DNA of 34,114 nt. Origin: Bacteroidales bacterium. GTDB lineage: Bacteria; Bacteroidota; Bacteroidia; Bacteroidales; P3. Where the stretch lies: contig JAGADZ010000073.1 in NCBI GenBank assembly GCA_017613375.1, forward strand, positions 1-34,114, written 5' to 3'. Shown piece by piece: positions 15,318-24,131 of this stretch. A model generated the notes under the pieces. That model made no database searches. It saw only the letters and a list, made by a program, of their open reading frames with translations, and was not told where the DNA came from. Positions within the stretch are counted from its first letter, which is position 1; each line of letters opens with the position of its first letter. Made by a program: the position numbers and the translations under genes.

Positions 15318-17909
15318 ATGAGATTGCAAACAGCCTCGAAAATATCATTTTTCCAAAGTTTAAAGACAAGAGTCGGACTTTCCGTGGCAACTCCGCTTAT
15401 GGTGTTGTTTTTTTTCGTGTTATTTGCATCTTCTACTTCGATATCTGCTCAAGACGACGTTTTTTTGAAAGGTCGTGTTTGTGATATCAATAACAACCCA
15501 TTGTCCTATTCCCGTGTGGTGACGGTCGATTACAATCCATTGCATGGCGCTGTTGCAAATGAAAAAGGAGAATTTGACCTGGCTCTCCCGGCGGATACAG
15601 CTTTGCATATCAGAGTGTACAACTTCGGATATGCTTCTATAGATACTGTGATTCGGCTGCAGTTTGGCGAACATCAGAGAATTACTTTTGTTTTGAATAA
15701 CAGGCCTACACAACTGGGGCCTGTGACAATTGTGGATGAAAGACCTCGCGTCACGACATTTACACCGATAAATGTTGAACGTATGGAACATACGGCAGGT
15801 CCACAGTCGGGAGTGGAGACATTGATTAAAACACTGCCGGATGTGAGTTCAAACAATGAATTGTCTTCGCAATACTCTGTACGAGGAGGTTCATTCGATG
15901 AGAATCTTGTGTATATAAACAATGTTGAGATATACAGACCGATGCTTGTCCGTAACGGACAGCAGGAGGGTTCGTCAATAATAAACCCTGATTTGGTGGA
16001 CCGTATTCTCTTTTCCCCGGGAGGTTTCGACGCCGCTTATGGAGACAGAATGGCTTCGGTGCTGGACATTACATATGGAATACCTTCTGAGTTCAGGGCG
16101 AAAATGTCGGCATCCTTATTGGGAGCCTCTCTTTCTGCTGAGGGTAGAGTGGGGGAGAGATTCGCTTTCTCTGCAGGATTGCGTCATAGGGCCAATCGCT
16201 ATCTGTTCCGAACTCTCGACACGAAAGGTGATTACACGACAGAATACACCGACATGCAGGCTCTCCTTTTTTATAAGGCATCAGAATGTCTCGATTTCCA
16301 TCTTCTCACCATCGCTTCAAGAAATATCTATGGCTTGATTCCGGAAAGACAGAATACCACTTTCGGAGGCTTTATGGAGGCTATGGAATTTTATGTCTAT
16401 TATGAGGGTGAGGAACGCGACAGTTATAATACCACATTGGCGGCACTGACTACAGATTACCATCCAAACGATGATTTCAGGTTGCGCTGGATTAATTCGT
16501 TCCAGACCAATAAGGAAACCGAACAATATGATATTCTCAGTCAGTTCTGGCTATACGAACTCAATGTCGGAAATATTAATGCCGACGGCGAGACGGAAAA
16601 ATTCGACCGAGGTGTGGGCTCTTTCCTTGAACATGCACGCAACGCTTTACAGACAAATATTTTTTCATCGGAATTGAGAGGTACTCACTATGCCCGTTTG
16701 GGCAATTGGAACTGGGGCCTGAAAGTGCAGTACGAACAGGTACGCGACAGAATGAGAGAATGGAAATGGGTAGACTCGGCTGGCTATGCGATGCCTACGG
16801 TCCATTTAGACCCGGGAAATGACAGCAACGCCCCAACGCCTCCGGTACTTCAGCTTTTCTGCCGCGCCAACCATAGCATCTCAACGACTCGTTTCATTGC
16901 CTTCGTTCAACGAAATCTGGAAGTGTTCAATAAAAGAGGAGATGCATTTAATTTTGTTGGAGGCGTGAGGCTGCATTATTATAATATCAATTTCGCTGAT
17001 GAACCTCTGACTGGTAACACGTCGAATTACAGCCACGCTCATTCCTTTGATGACACGTCGTTGAACAATTCCCAGTTACTTGTATCGCCGAGGCTCAGCA
17101 TGAGCTATAAACCCACGTGGGAGAAGAATATCCTGTTCCGCATTGCTACGGGAGTATATAGCCAGGCTCCATTTTATAGGGAGTATCGTTTCGACGACGG
17201 GACCTTGAATCATGCCATTCGTGCTCAACAATCGTATCAGATTATGGGTACCATGGACTGGGATTTCCACATAAAAGAGAGCCCTTTCAAATTCACAGCT
17301 GATGTCTATTACAAGTATATCAACCACCTTGTTCCATACCGTATAGAGAATTTGAGGATACGTTATGATGCTGAGAATGACGCTGTGGGCTATGCTACGG
17401 GTATCTCACTGCGTATCAGTGGAGAGGTCGCTGGCAATTTGGAATCATGGGCTTCGCTATCCATTATGAAGACTCAGGAAGATATCGAAGGCGACAACTA
17501 CGGATGGCTGAACAGACCGACGGATCAAAGGATTAGTTTCAAACTTTTCTTCCAGGATTATATACCTTCTGTTCCTTTCTGGCGTATGTCTCTTCAGTTC
17601 ATCGTCGGTGGAGGCTTGCCGTTCACTTATCCTGGACAGACCAATTTTGACAAGGATTACAGGTATACTCCTTATTTCCGTATCGATTGGGGCAACACTC
17701 TGCAATTGTCACGTTTCAACCGTATCAAGGAAAGTCGTTTGATGCGGTATGTTGACGATATTCTACTAACAATAGATATGTTCAACCTGTTTGATTACAA
17801 GAACGTTGTGTCTTATATTTGGGTGGCGGATTATCAGGATAGGTACTATCCTGTGCCTAACTACTTGACGGCACGTCAATTCAATTTTAAAGTGACGGTA
17901 ATCTTTTAG
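15318..17909 (+). CDS. TonB-dependent outer-membrane receptor with N-terminal CarboxypepD_reg-like domain
   Basis: An 863-residue receptor for TonB-driven import across the outer membrane. Signal region to about residue 45 (MVLFFFVLFASSTSISA|Q). Residues about 48-130 form the carboxypeptidase-regulatory-like beta-sandwich (VFLKGRVCDINNNPLSYSRV). Residues about 150-265 form the plug (SGVETLIKTLPDV, QYSVRGGSFDENLVYINNVEIY, RILFSPGGFDAAYGDRMASVLDI). The rest is a 22-strand-type barrel ending RQFNFKVTVIF with a terminal Phe. ATG 15318 gives a long N-region; ATG 15399 would give a standard 18-residue signal peptide and is a real alternative. No SusD partner follows, so it is not a SusCD pair. The substrate is unknown. 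The M16-family gene begins 11 bp downstream. Confidence 0.93.
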   Translation: MRLQTASKISFFQSLKTRVGLSVATPLMVLFFFVLFASSTSISAQDDVFLKGRVCDINNNPLSYSRVVTVDYNPLHGAVANEKGEFDLALPADTALHIRVYNFGYASIDTVIRLQFGEHQRITFVLNNRPTQLGPVTIVDERPRVTTFTPINVERMEHTAGPQSGVETLIKTLPDVSSNNELSSQYSVRGGSFDENLVYINNVEIYRPMLVRNGQQEGSSIINPDLVDRILFSPGGFDAAYGDRMASVLDITYGIPSEFRAKMSASLLGASLSAEGRVGERFAFSAGLRHRANRYLFRTLDTKGDYTTEYTDMQALLFYKASECLDFHLLTIASRNIYGLIPERQNTTFGGFMEAMEFYVYYEGEERDSYNTTLAALTTDYHPNDDFRLRWINSFQTNKETEQYDILSQFWLYELNVGNINADGETEKFDRGVGSFLEHARNALQTNIFSSELRGTHYARLGNWNWGLKVQYEQVRDRMREWKWVDSAGYAMPTVHLDPGNDSNAPTPPVLQLFCRANHSISTTRFIAFVQRNLEVFNKRGDAFNFVGGVRLHYYNINFADEPLTGNTSNYSHAHSFDDTSLNNSQLLVSPRLSMSYKPTWEKNILFRIATGVYSQAPFYREYRFDDGTLNHAIRAQQSYQIMGTMDWDFHIKESPFKFTADVYYKYINHLVPYRIENLRIRYDAENDAVGYATGISLRISGEVAGNLESWASLSIMKTQEDIEGDNYGWLNRPTDQRISFKLFFQDYIPSVPFWRMSLQFIVGGGLPFTYPGQTNFDKDYRYTPYFRIDWGNTLQLSRFNRIKESRLMRYVDDILLTIDMFNLFDYKNVVSYIWVADYQDRYYPVPNYLTARQFNFKVTVIF

Positions 17910-17920
17910 CTATTAATGAG

Positions 17921-19246
17921 ATGGATAACCAAATCGAAATACAAAATCCGAAATTCGAAAAAGATATCCCCTTCCTAAGGACGGCGGATATTGACAGACG
18001 TGGCTTGGAACCCCAGACTGTTACAATGCCGGGAAACGGTAAATTGGAATTGTTCTACGATAACCATATTGAATTGGTCAAGATTGATTTTGCCTTCGAG
18101 GCCGGCACTGCATATCAGAACAAGAAATTACAGGCTGTCGCCGCTCTAAATCTCCTTGTCGATGGCTCGGAGAATTATACTGCACAACAGATAGCCGAGT
18201 TTATTGATTATAGGGGGATTATTATCGAAAAAAATGTTGACACGGTTTCTGCATGTCTAACAGTATATACACTTGTACGTTATGTCAACGAACTGATGCC
18301 TGTAATCTATGATATTCTTACAAGACCATTGTACAATGAAAAGGATTTTAACATCTTCATGGAAAAACGTCGTCATCAATTAAAGTCAAACTTCCAGAGG
18401 ACTTCGTATGTCGCACGTAATCTCTTCAACGAAGCTCTCTATGGTCCGGCACACCCTATAGGATCTTATGCTGTTGTAGACGACGTTGACAAACTTACAG
18501 TCGAAGATGTACGGTGTTTTTTCAGAGAAAGATACTCTCTTTCTCAGGCTCGTATCGTTGTCAGTGGTGGTATTAATGATGATGTTGTTAATTCGATACA
18601 ATCGTATTTTGACACGGCATCTTCCGCGGATAGGAACGAGGTGACATTGCCAGCTCCCTCACCAATACAGACGAAAGGTTTTTTATTCTCGCCAATGGAA
18701 TCGGCGGCACAGAATACTCTCCGCGTTGGTCGTATACTGCCTATGACTTGGAATTCAACTGAATATGTTGATTTTATGGTGTTGACAACGATTTTGGGAG
18801 GCTATTTTGGCTCCCGTTTGATGTCAAATATTCGTGAGGACAAGGGTTATACTTATGGAATAAACGCACTTACAAACATTTTTAGGGGCAGCATATCGTT
18901 TTTTATCGTAAGTGATGTCGCATCCGACAAGGCTGATGCCGCTTTGAAGGAGATATTGTTTGAAATAGAACGTCTTTGCAACGAGCCTGTCCCTGACGAA
19001 GAGTTACGTATGGTTCGTAACGTGATGTTGGGTGATTTCATGCGTAGCATTGACGGCATTTTTGAGAGGAGCGAACGTTTCCGCCAAATGAAGGAAACTC
19101 ATGTTTCGGAACGGTTTACTGATATCTTTTTTGAGGTCTTGTCGGAAAGTGGCCCTTCTGCCGTTACGCCAGAGCGATTGCAGAATTTGGCGCAACGAAT
19201 CCTCAGTCCGGAATACTTGCTTCAGGTCTCAGTGGGCCGCAGATGA
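17921..19246 (+). CDS. M16-family (insulinase/pitrilysin-like) protein lacking the zinc motif
   Basis: A 441-residue protein with the two-lobed M16 fold and no signal peptide, hence probably cytoplasmic. The zinc motif HxxEH of active members should lie where residues 70-85 read QAVAALNLLVDGSENYT, and there is no histidine, so it looks catalytically inactive. The C-terminal lobe keeps the substrate-binding Arg/Tyr signature SRLMSNIREDKGYTYGI (Arg305, Tyr310), typical of the non-catalytic beta-like subunit of bipartite M16 peptidases. Those partners are usually adjacent, but here the neighbour is a TonB-dependent receptor 11 bp upstream and no catalytic M16 gene is in the window. It could pair with a subunit encoded elsewhere. 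Confidence 0.9.
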   Translation: MDNQIEIQNPKFEKDIPFLRTADIDRRGLEPQTVTMPGNGKLELFYDNHIELVKIDFAFEAGTAYQNKKLQAVAALNLLVDGSENYTAQQIAEFIDYRGIIIEKNVDTVSACLTVYTLVRYVNELMPVIYDILTRPLYNEKDFNIFMEKRRHQLKSNFQRTSYVARNLFNEALYGPAHPIGSYAVVDDVDKLTVEDVRCFFRERYSLSQARIVVSGGINDDVVNSIQSYFDTASSADRNEVTLPAPSPIQTKGFLFSPMESAAQNTLRVGRILPMTWNSTEYVDFMVLTTILGGYFGSRLMSNIREDKGYTYGINALTNIFRGSISFFIVSDVASDKADAALKEILFEIERLCNEPVPDEELRMVRNVMLGDFMRSIDGIFERSERFRQMKETHVSERFTDIFFEVLSESGPSAVTPERLQNLAQRILSPEYLLQVSVGRR

Positions 19247-19470
19247 TAAAATACGTGAAATCGATAACAATTCAATACGAAGAATACAATATTCTTTGTT
19301 GCTGCTCTGTCGATAATGATGTCAGGCCATTCACTGCCTCTGGCAAGCAGAAAGCCAATAAGACTGACGGCTCCGAGACTGTCGTTAAAAACGTTCCGGA
19401 AGATATTAGTCCCAATATTAAAAACGAGATGCTCAAGGTCGGGAACTCCCCCGACAAACCAGAGCTCTAA
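19243..19470 (+). CDS. doubtful small ORF overlapping the M16 gene by 4 bp
   Basis: A 75-residue frame. Its ATG overlaps the TGA of the M16 gene (ATGA at 19243-19246), a layout typical of translational coupling, and it fills the gap up to the convergent PII-like gene, whose stop is at 19480. The protein (MIKYVKSITIQYEEY... with CCC near residue 19, then a polar Lys/Asn/Asp-rich tail) has no recognisable domain, signal peptide or helix pattern. A 14-bp near-identical direct repeat lies at 19371-19384 and 19465-19478 (CTCCGAGACTGTCG versus CTCTAAGACTGTCG), the second spanning its stop codon. It may be a real lineage-specific gene, a decayed gene or chance. No terminator is evident here. Confidence 0.3.
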   Translation: MIKYVKSITIQYEEYNILCCCSVDNDVRPFTASGKQKANKTDGSETVVKNVPEDISPNIKNEMLKVGNSPDKPEL

Positions 19471-19479
19471 GACTGTCGA

Positions 19480-19773
19480 CTACACCATCTTTTCAATATT
19501 CCAGACGAAGGCACGGATTCCAACCTCTTCGTTTCGTTTGTCCAATTTGCGAACGGCAGTTAGAATGTCATCCACTTTTTCGTCGTCGACTACCGTGATG
19601 ATGGCGTTGTTCAGTTCAGGCCATGTATGTGTGCCGCGATGGGGGTCTCCTTTCTCATGGCCACGACCTTGAATATTCTCAAAAAATGTAAATCCACGCA
19701 CATTGAGCGTGTCGAGCAGATACTCCACACGCTCATTGTTGGCCTGGTTGTATACTATCATTATACTTTTCAT
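19480..19773 (-). CDS. PII-like small protein at the end of the RND efflux operon
   Basis: A 97-residue protein starting MKSIMIVYNQ. The predicted ferredoxin-like order is beta-alpha-beta-beta-alpha-beta, as in PII/GlnB-like trimers: N-terminal strand KSIMIVYN, helix ERVEYLLDTL, strand GFTFFENIQG, loop, strand NNAIITVVDDE, helix KVDDILTAVRKL, then a final strand. The loop where PII carries its T-loop reads GRGHEKGDPHRGTHTWPELN, with His39, His45, His49 and Trp51, a possible metal or ligand site. The Tyr51 uridylylation region of GlnB is not recognisable. I chose 19773 over an upstream frame start at 19815, which would overlap the acrB-type gene. It lies 28 bp after the RND transporter, so it may sense or tune the pump; that is inference. 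Confidence 0.8.
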   Translation of the reverse strand: MKSIMIVYNQANNERVEYLLDTLNVRGFTFFENIQGRGHEKGDPHRGTHTWPELNNAIITVVDDEKVDDILTAVRKLDKRNEEVGIRAFVWNIEKMV

Positions 19774-19801
19774 TGCTTTGTCAGTCTTATTAATAGGTGT
19801 T

Positions 19802-22800
19802 TCAATCCTCTTCAAGGTTAATATTCATGAATACGAATTTCTTGCGTATCTTCTCCTGCTTTTCGTTGTCGCCGCGGCGGTTGAAGACGCCATAAAGTAT
19901 GGGTACCACGATAAGTGTGACGAGGGTGGATACTAGCAAACCGCCAATGACGACGATACCCATTGTGGTCCACAACTCAGAACCTTCGCTTGTTGATGTG
20001 GCCATTGGTATCATACCGAGGATTGTGGTGAATGCCGTCATCATAACGGGACGCAGACGACTCTGTCCGCTAAGGGCTATGGCCTCGTTGAGAGGCACAT
20101 TGCGTTCACGCAACAGGTTGATATAGTCGACGAGCACAATACCGTTTTTCACAACGATACCAATTAGAAGCACGATGCCGAGCATACCTATCATGTCAAG
20201 GTTCTCTCCGGTGACAAGAAGGGCAAGTACCACTCCGCTGAGTGCAAACGGTATGGAGAACATGATGATTGCAGGTTTGCCGAAACTTTCAAACTGCGAT
20301 GCCATGACGATGTAGACAAGCATCATGATAAGCAATGCGAGAAGTCCCATATCTCGTGTGGAGTCTTTCTGGTCTTCGTAGTTACCTGCCAGTGCGACAT
20401 GAACTCCCTGAGGTATTGTCATCTGGTCAATCTCGGCTTGAGAAGCAGTGGCCAGTTGACCAAGGGAGGTGTTGTAGGGCATCACAGTAAGTGTAAGATA
20501 ACGTTGACGGTTCTTTCGCTCGATTGTGGGGGGACACCAGTATTCCTCCACTTTTGCCAACTCTTCAAGTTTTATGATTTTTCCTGTCGGGGTGGGAATG
20601 GATATCTGCTCGATGTCGGTGATGGAAGACCGGTACTCTTCTTTCAGTCTTACAACAATGTTGTATTCGTTGCCGTCTTCTTTTAAATAACCTGCTGCCA
20701 TTCCGTTGATGCGGTTGCGGACATACATTGCAACAGTGGACCCTGTGAGGCCATGAAGGGCAAGCTTCTGTTTGTCAAAGGTTATTTTCAACTCGGCACG
20801 GTCTTCGTCACGGCTGACTTTTGTGTCGCGGGCACCTTCAACATTCTTCTCAATGCGTTGACGGAGCTCCTGTGTGAAGTTTGTCGTTTGGTCAAAATCA
20901 TATCCATAAACTTCAATCTGCAGGGTGTTGTTGCTACCGCCTCCCATCATGCCGCCTTTGTTGACCTGATAGTTCACGATTTCAGGATATTCGGCAAGTT
21001 TTTGGCGTATCTCTTCCTGTATTTGGGCAATGCTGCGTTTGCGTTCGTATTTCTTGTTGCATCGCACTGATATGGAGATTTTGTTGTTTGTGGTGCTGTT
21101 GAAAAGGGCTCCGAATCCGGCATCGTCATTGGATCCCGCCGTTGTAGAGAAAACTTTAAGGTCCTCTCCACATACTTCTCGTATGTCTTGTTCAATACGG
21201 CGTGCCGTTTTCAATGTTTCCTCAATGCGTGTACCGCGTTGCAGTTCGACGGTTACGCTTATCTGACCATTATCCTGCTCTTTCATGAAGTCCATGTGCG
21301 AGAATTTGGAAGAACCCAGCATCATGGTGACAACGAAGAACGCCAAGGCGATAAACAAGGTAATCTTCTTGTGGCCAAGACACCAACGAAGAAGGTTGGC
21401 ATAACGGGACTCAATAGTGTTGAAGAGACGTCCGATAGTCTTGTCGAAGGTGAAAATCTTTGCGGCCTTTTGTGCCTCGGCCTCTTCACGTTCGGCTTTT
21501 GAAAGGAAGAACGGTTTTTCTTTGAGTATTTTGGATGAGAGCATTGGGATAAGCGTGATGGCTGCTATCGTGGAGACACATACCACTATCGTTACAATCC
21601 AACCAAGCTCTTTGAAGTAAATACCCATCATACCCGGAAGCATAGTCAGCGGCACAAATACGGCTACAAGCACGAGGGTTGTTGCTATGACCGATGTCCA
21701 TACCTCGTTGGTGGCACATATTGCCGCTTCGCGAGGATTTTCACCGCGTTCAATATGCTTTGTGATGTTCTCCAACACCACAATGGCGTCGTCAACGACC
21801 ATGCCTATGGCTACGGTGAGCGATGCTAATGATATGATGTTGAGTGAACTGTCGGCAATCAATAGGTATATGAATGAGGTGACTAAAGATATTGGAATTG
21901 TAAGAGCGATGATGATGGTGCTTCTCCAGTTGCCAAGAAACAGCAACACTACCAGAATAACGAAAAGTAGTGCATAGAAAATACTGTCGCTTAATCCATT
22001 AATAGCATTGACAATCTCTTCGGAACCGTCGCGAATCAAAGTAACTTCTATATCTGGAGGAAGTGTTTTCTTTATGCGTTCCATCTGGCTCTGAACTTGA
22101 CGGGCAATCTCTACAGTATTGGCACCAGTCTGTTTTGAGATAATTAGACGTGCACCGTCGAGTCCGTTGATTTTCTCTTCGAGGCTAAGGTCTTTGATGG
22201 TATCTCTGACAGTGGCAAGGTCGCGTACAAATATCTGTTTGCCTCCGTATGTGGCTACGGCGATGTCTGCGATTTCGGAACTTTCCACATATTCGCCTTT
22301 GACACGCATCTGATACTGTTCCTTGCCCATCTTTACAGTTCCAGATGCAAGGTCGAGGTTGTTGGCGCTGATGGCGTTGCCAACCTGTTCCAGGCTCAGC
22401 CCGTATGCATCAAGCTGTTTGGGGTCAAGGTCTATGTAGATGTATCGCTCTGGGGCACCGCTGAGGGTGATGTTTCCTATGCCGTCGATACGGTTGAGTT
22501 CATTGACAACATTATCCTCCAGTATTCGGTCCAAACCAGGATAGCTGTCTTTGGCTGTAAAACCATAGACGAGGATTGGCATGGCCGAGGAGTTGAGTTT
22601 CAATATCATTGGACGGCTGACTCCGTCAGGCAGATTGTCGAAAAGCAGGTCTACGTACGAGCGGATGTCGTTTAACGCTTCATCAAGGTCTGAACCCCAT
22701 TCAAATTCTAACGTAACAACCGAAATATTGTCCTTAGAGGTGGAGGTTATATTCTTTAATCCGTCGACAGAGTTGAGTGAATTCTCGATAATCTTTGTGA

Positions 22801-22987
22801 TATTGGTTTCAATATCGCTGGCGTTGGCACCGGCATAGGTGGTCATCACTGTGACGTATGGCGGGTCCATCTCCGGCATCTGGTCAATGGGGAGGCGTGT
22901 CAGTGAGAAGAGGCCAAGCACGATGACAGCCACAAAGATAAGCCCTGTGGTTATAGGTTTGTTTATTGCTGTCTTGTAAATTGCCAT
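19802..22987 (-). CDS. RND-family inner-membrane efflux transporter (AcrB/HAE1-like)
   Basis: A 1061-residue proton-driven RND pump. TM1 is at about residues 12-30 (ITTGLIFVAVIVLGLFSL), followed by the PYVTVMTTYAGANASDIE porter start, a TM2-TM6 block around 335-490, a second large periplasmic domain, and a TM8-TM12 block at the C-terminus. The proton-relay pair is present in TM4: GMVVDDAIVVLEN, Asp399 and Asp400. The second half has VKNGIVLVDYINLLRE. It exports hydrophobic or amphiphilic compounds in complex with the periplasmic adaptor and TolC-like channel encoded just upstream. The N-terminal half (DQMPEMDPPYVTV) is typical of Bacteroidota HAE1-type pumps rather than CzcA metal pumps. The substrate is unknown. 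Confidence 0.96.
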   Translation of the reverse strand: MAIYKTAINKPITTGLIFVAVIVLGLFSLTRLPIDQMPEMDPPYVTVMTTYAGANASDIETNITKIIENSLNSVDGLKNITSTSKDNISVVTLEFEWGSDLDEALNDIRSYVDLLFDNLPDGVSRPMILKLNSSAMPILVYGFTAKDSYPGLDRILEDNVVNELNRIDGIGNITLSGAPERYIYIDLDPKQLDAYGLSLEQVGNAISANNLDLASGTVKMGKEQYQMRVKGEYVESSEIADIAVATYGGKQIFVRDLATVRDTIKDLSLEEKINGLDGARLIISKQTGANTVEIARQVQSQMERIKKTLPPDIEVTLIRDGSEEIVNAINGLSDSIFYALLFVILVVLLFLGNWRSTIIIALTIPISLVTSFIYLLIADSSLNIISLASLTVAIGMVVDDAIVVLENITKHIERGENPREAAICATNEVWTSVIATTLVLVAVFVPLTMLPGMMGIYFKELGWIVTIVVCVSTIAAITLIPMLSSKILKEKPFFLSKAEREEAEAQKAAKIFTFDKTIGRLFNTIESRYANLLRWCLGHKKITLFIALAFFVVTMMLGSSKFSHMDFMKEQDNGQISVTVELQRGTRIEETLKTARRIEQDIREVCGEDLKVFSTTAGSNDDAGFGALFNSTTNNKISISVRCNKKYERKRSIAQIQEEIRQKLAEYPEIVNYQVNKGGMMGGGSNNTLQIEVYGYDFDQTTNFTQELRQRIEKNVEGARDTKVSRDEDRAELKITFDKQKLALHGLTGSTVAMYVRNRINGMAAGYLKEDGNEYNIVVRLKEEYRSSITDIEQISIPTPTGKIIKLEELAKVEEYWCPPTIERKNRQRYLTLTVMPYNTSLGQLATASQAEIDQMTIPQGVHVALAGNYEDQKDSTRDMGLLALLIMMLVYIVMASQFESFGKPAIIMFSIPFALSGVVLALLVTGENLDMIGMLGIVLLIGIVVKNGIVLVDYINLLRERNVPLNEAIALSGQSRLRPVMMTAFTTILGMIPMATSTSEGSELWTTMGIVVIGGLLVSTLVTLIVVPILYGVFNRRGDNEKQEKIRKKFVFMNINLEED

Positions 22988-23049
22988 GTGAGTGTTTTAA
23001 TTTCGAATTATGAATTCAGAAAGATTGTTTACGTCGTGGTTGATGTCGT

Positions 23050-24081
23050 TTATTCAACAACTTGAAGGGTTGCACCGTCGACAAGTCTTGCCTGTCCTGT
23101 GACTACAAGTCTGTCGCCCTCTTTTAATTCGCCTGGGGTCACGGGAATAATCTCTATCTTGTCATCGAATCTCTGGCCAAGGGTGACAGCAACTCTACGG
23201 GCGGTACCGTTGTCGTCGATAAAGACGTAACGGTCGTTGCTTCCAGTAAGTTTTAGTACGCTCTGATAGGGCACTACGATGGCGTCAATTTCACCGAGAG
23301 CCATGGTGGTGCGTACATACATTCCTGGACGTATCTTCTCGCCAGGGTTGGGTATATTCAACTTGGCTTGGAAAGTATGTGATGTGGCGTCGATTGTCGG
23401 GTAGACTATCTCGATGGTGGCAGGAAAAACCTTGTCAGGATAGATGTCGCTGTAAACGTCCACTTTCATGCCTGCTTTTACCAAGGGGAAGTAACTTTCT
23501 GGAATGCTGATAATGGCTTTCAGACGTGCAATCTGGCACAATTGTAGTATTGGTGTGCCTGTGTACATCTCTCCATCCTCGTAGTTTTTGGCACTGATGA
23601 CTCCGGCGAACTGAGCTCTGACAAAGGTGTTCTGTTCCTGAAAACGTTCGGTCTCTATAAGTTGGTCATAGGCTGTTCTGGTTTGGTCGAATACTTGTTC
23701 GCTTATGCTTCCCGAGGCTTTCAGGGCAGTGACACGTTCCAGCTCCGTTTTGGCGTTGGCAAGGTTTATTCGTGTAGTGTTCAGCTGAGTCTGGTCCATG
23801 CGTACCAGCATAGAGCCTTTTGCAACACGGCTGCCTACTTGTACATAGATATGTTCTATATGACCTGTGATGCTTGGTGAGATATTCATGGTCTCGTACC
23901 CTTCAAGGGTGGTTGATAGTTCGAGCTGTTTGGCTATGCGTTCCGATTTGAGCTCCATTACCTGTACTTTCTCCACTTCTCTCTTTTGTGTGGAGGGTTT
24001 GTCTTTCTGTTTTTTTCCACCGCAGGATGTTATGACACCTATGGCTAAAAGAACGAGTGCAATCCTGAAAAACTTATTCAT
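23050..24081 (-). CDS. RND efflux periplasmic adaptor (HlyD/AcrA family), lipoprotein
   Basis: A 343-residue membrane-fusion protein. The N-terminus MNKFFRIALVLLAIGVITSCGG has a lipobox with the lipidated Cys at residue 20. Next come the lipoyl half-motif (ISPSITGHIEHIYVQVGSRVAKGSMLVRMD), a short alpha-hairpin (TTRINLANAKTELERVTALKASGSISEQVFDQTRTAYDQLI), the second lipoyl half (TFVRAQFAGVISAKNYEDGEMY), a beta-barrel domain (AIISIPESYFPLVKAGMKVDVY) and the membrane-proximal domain. It bridges the RND pump and the outer-membrane channel. It lies 50 bp after the tolC-type gene and 62 bp before the pump gene, all in the same orientation. Confidence 0.95.
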   Translation of the reverse strand: MNKFFRIALVLLAIGVITSCGGKKQKDKPSTQKREVEKVQVMELKSERIAKQLELSTTLEGYETMNISPSITGHIEHIYVQVGSRVAKGSMLVRMDQTQLNTTRINLANAKTELERVTALKASGSISEQVFDQTRTAYDQLIETERFQEQNTFVRAQFAGVISAKNYEDGEMYTGTPILQLCQIARLKAIISIPESYFPLVKAGMKVDVYSDIYPDKVFPATIEIVYPTIDATSHTFQAKLNIPNPGEKIRPGMYVRTTMALGEIDAIVVPYQSVLKLTGSNDRYVFIDDNGTARRVAVTLGQRFDDKIEIIPVTPGELKEGDRLVVTGQARLVDGATLQVVE

Positions 24082-24131
24082 ATCTTATGTTTGTTTTTTT
24101 CGTTGTTAGATGATATTCCTAAATGATAGAC

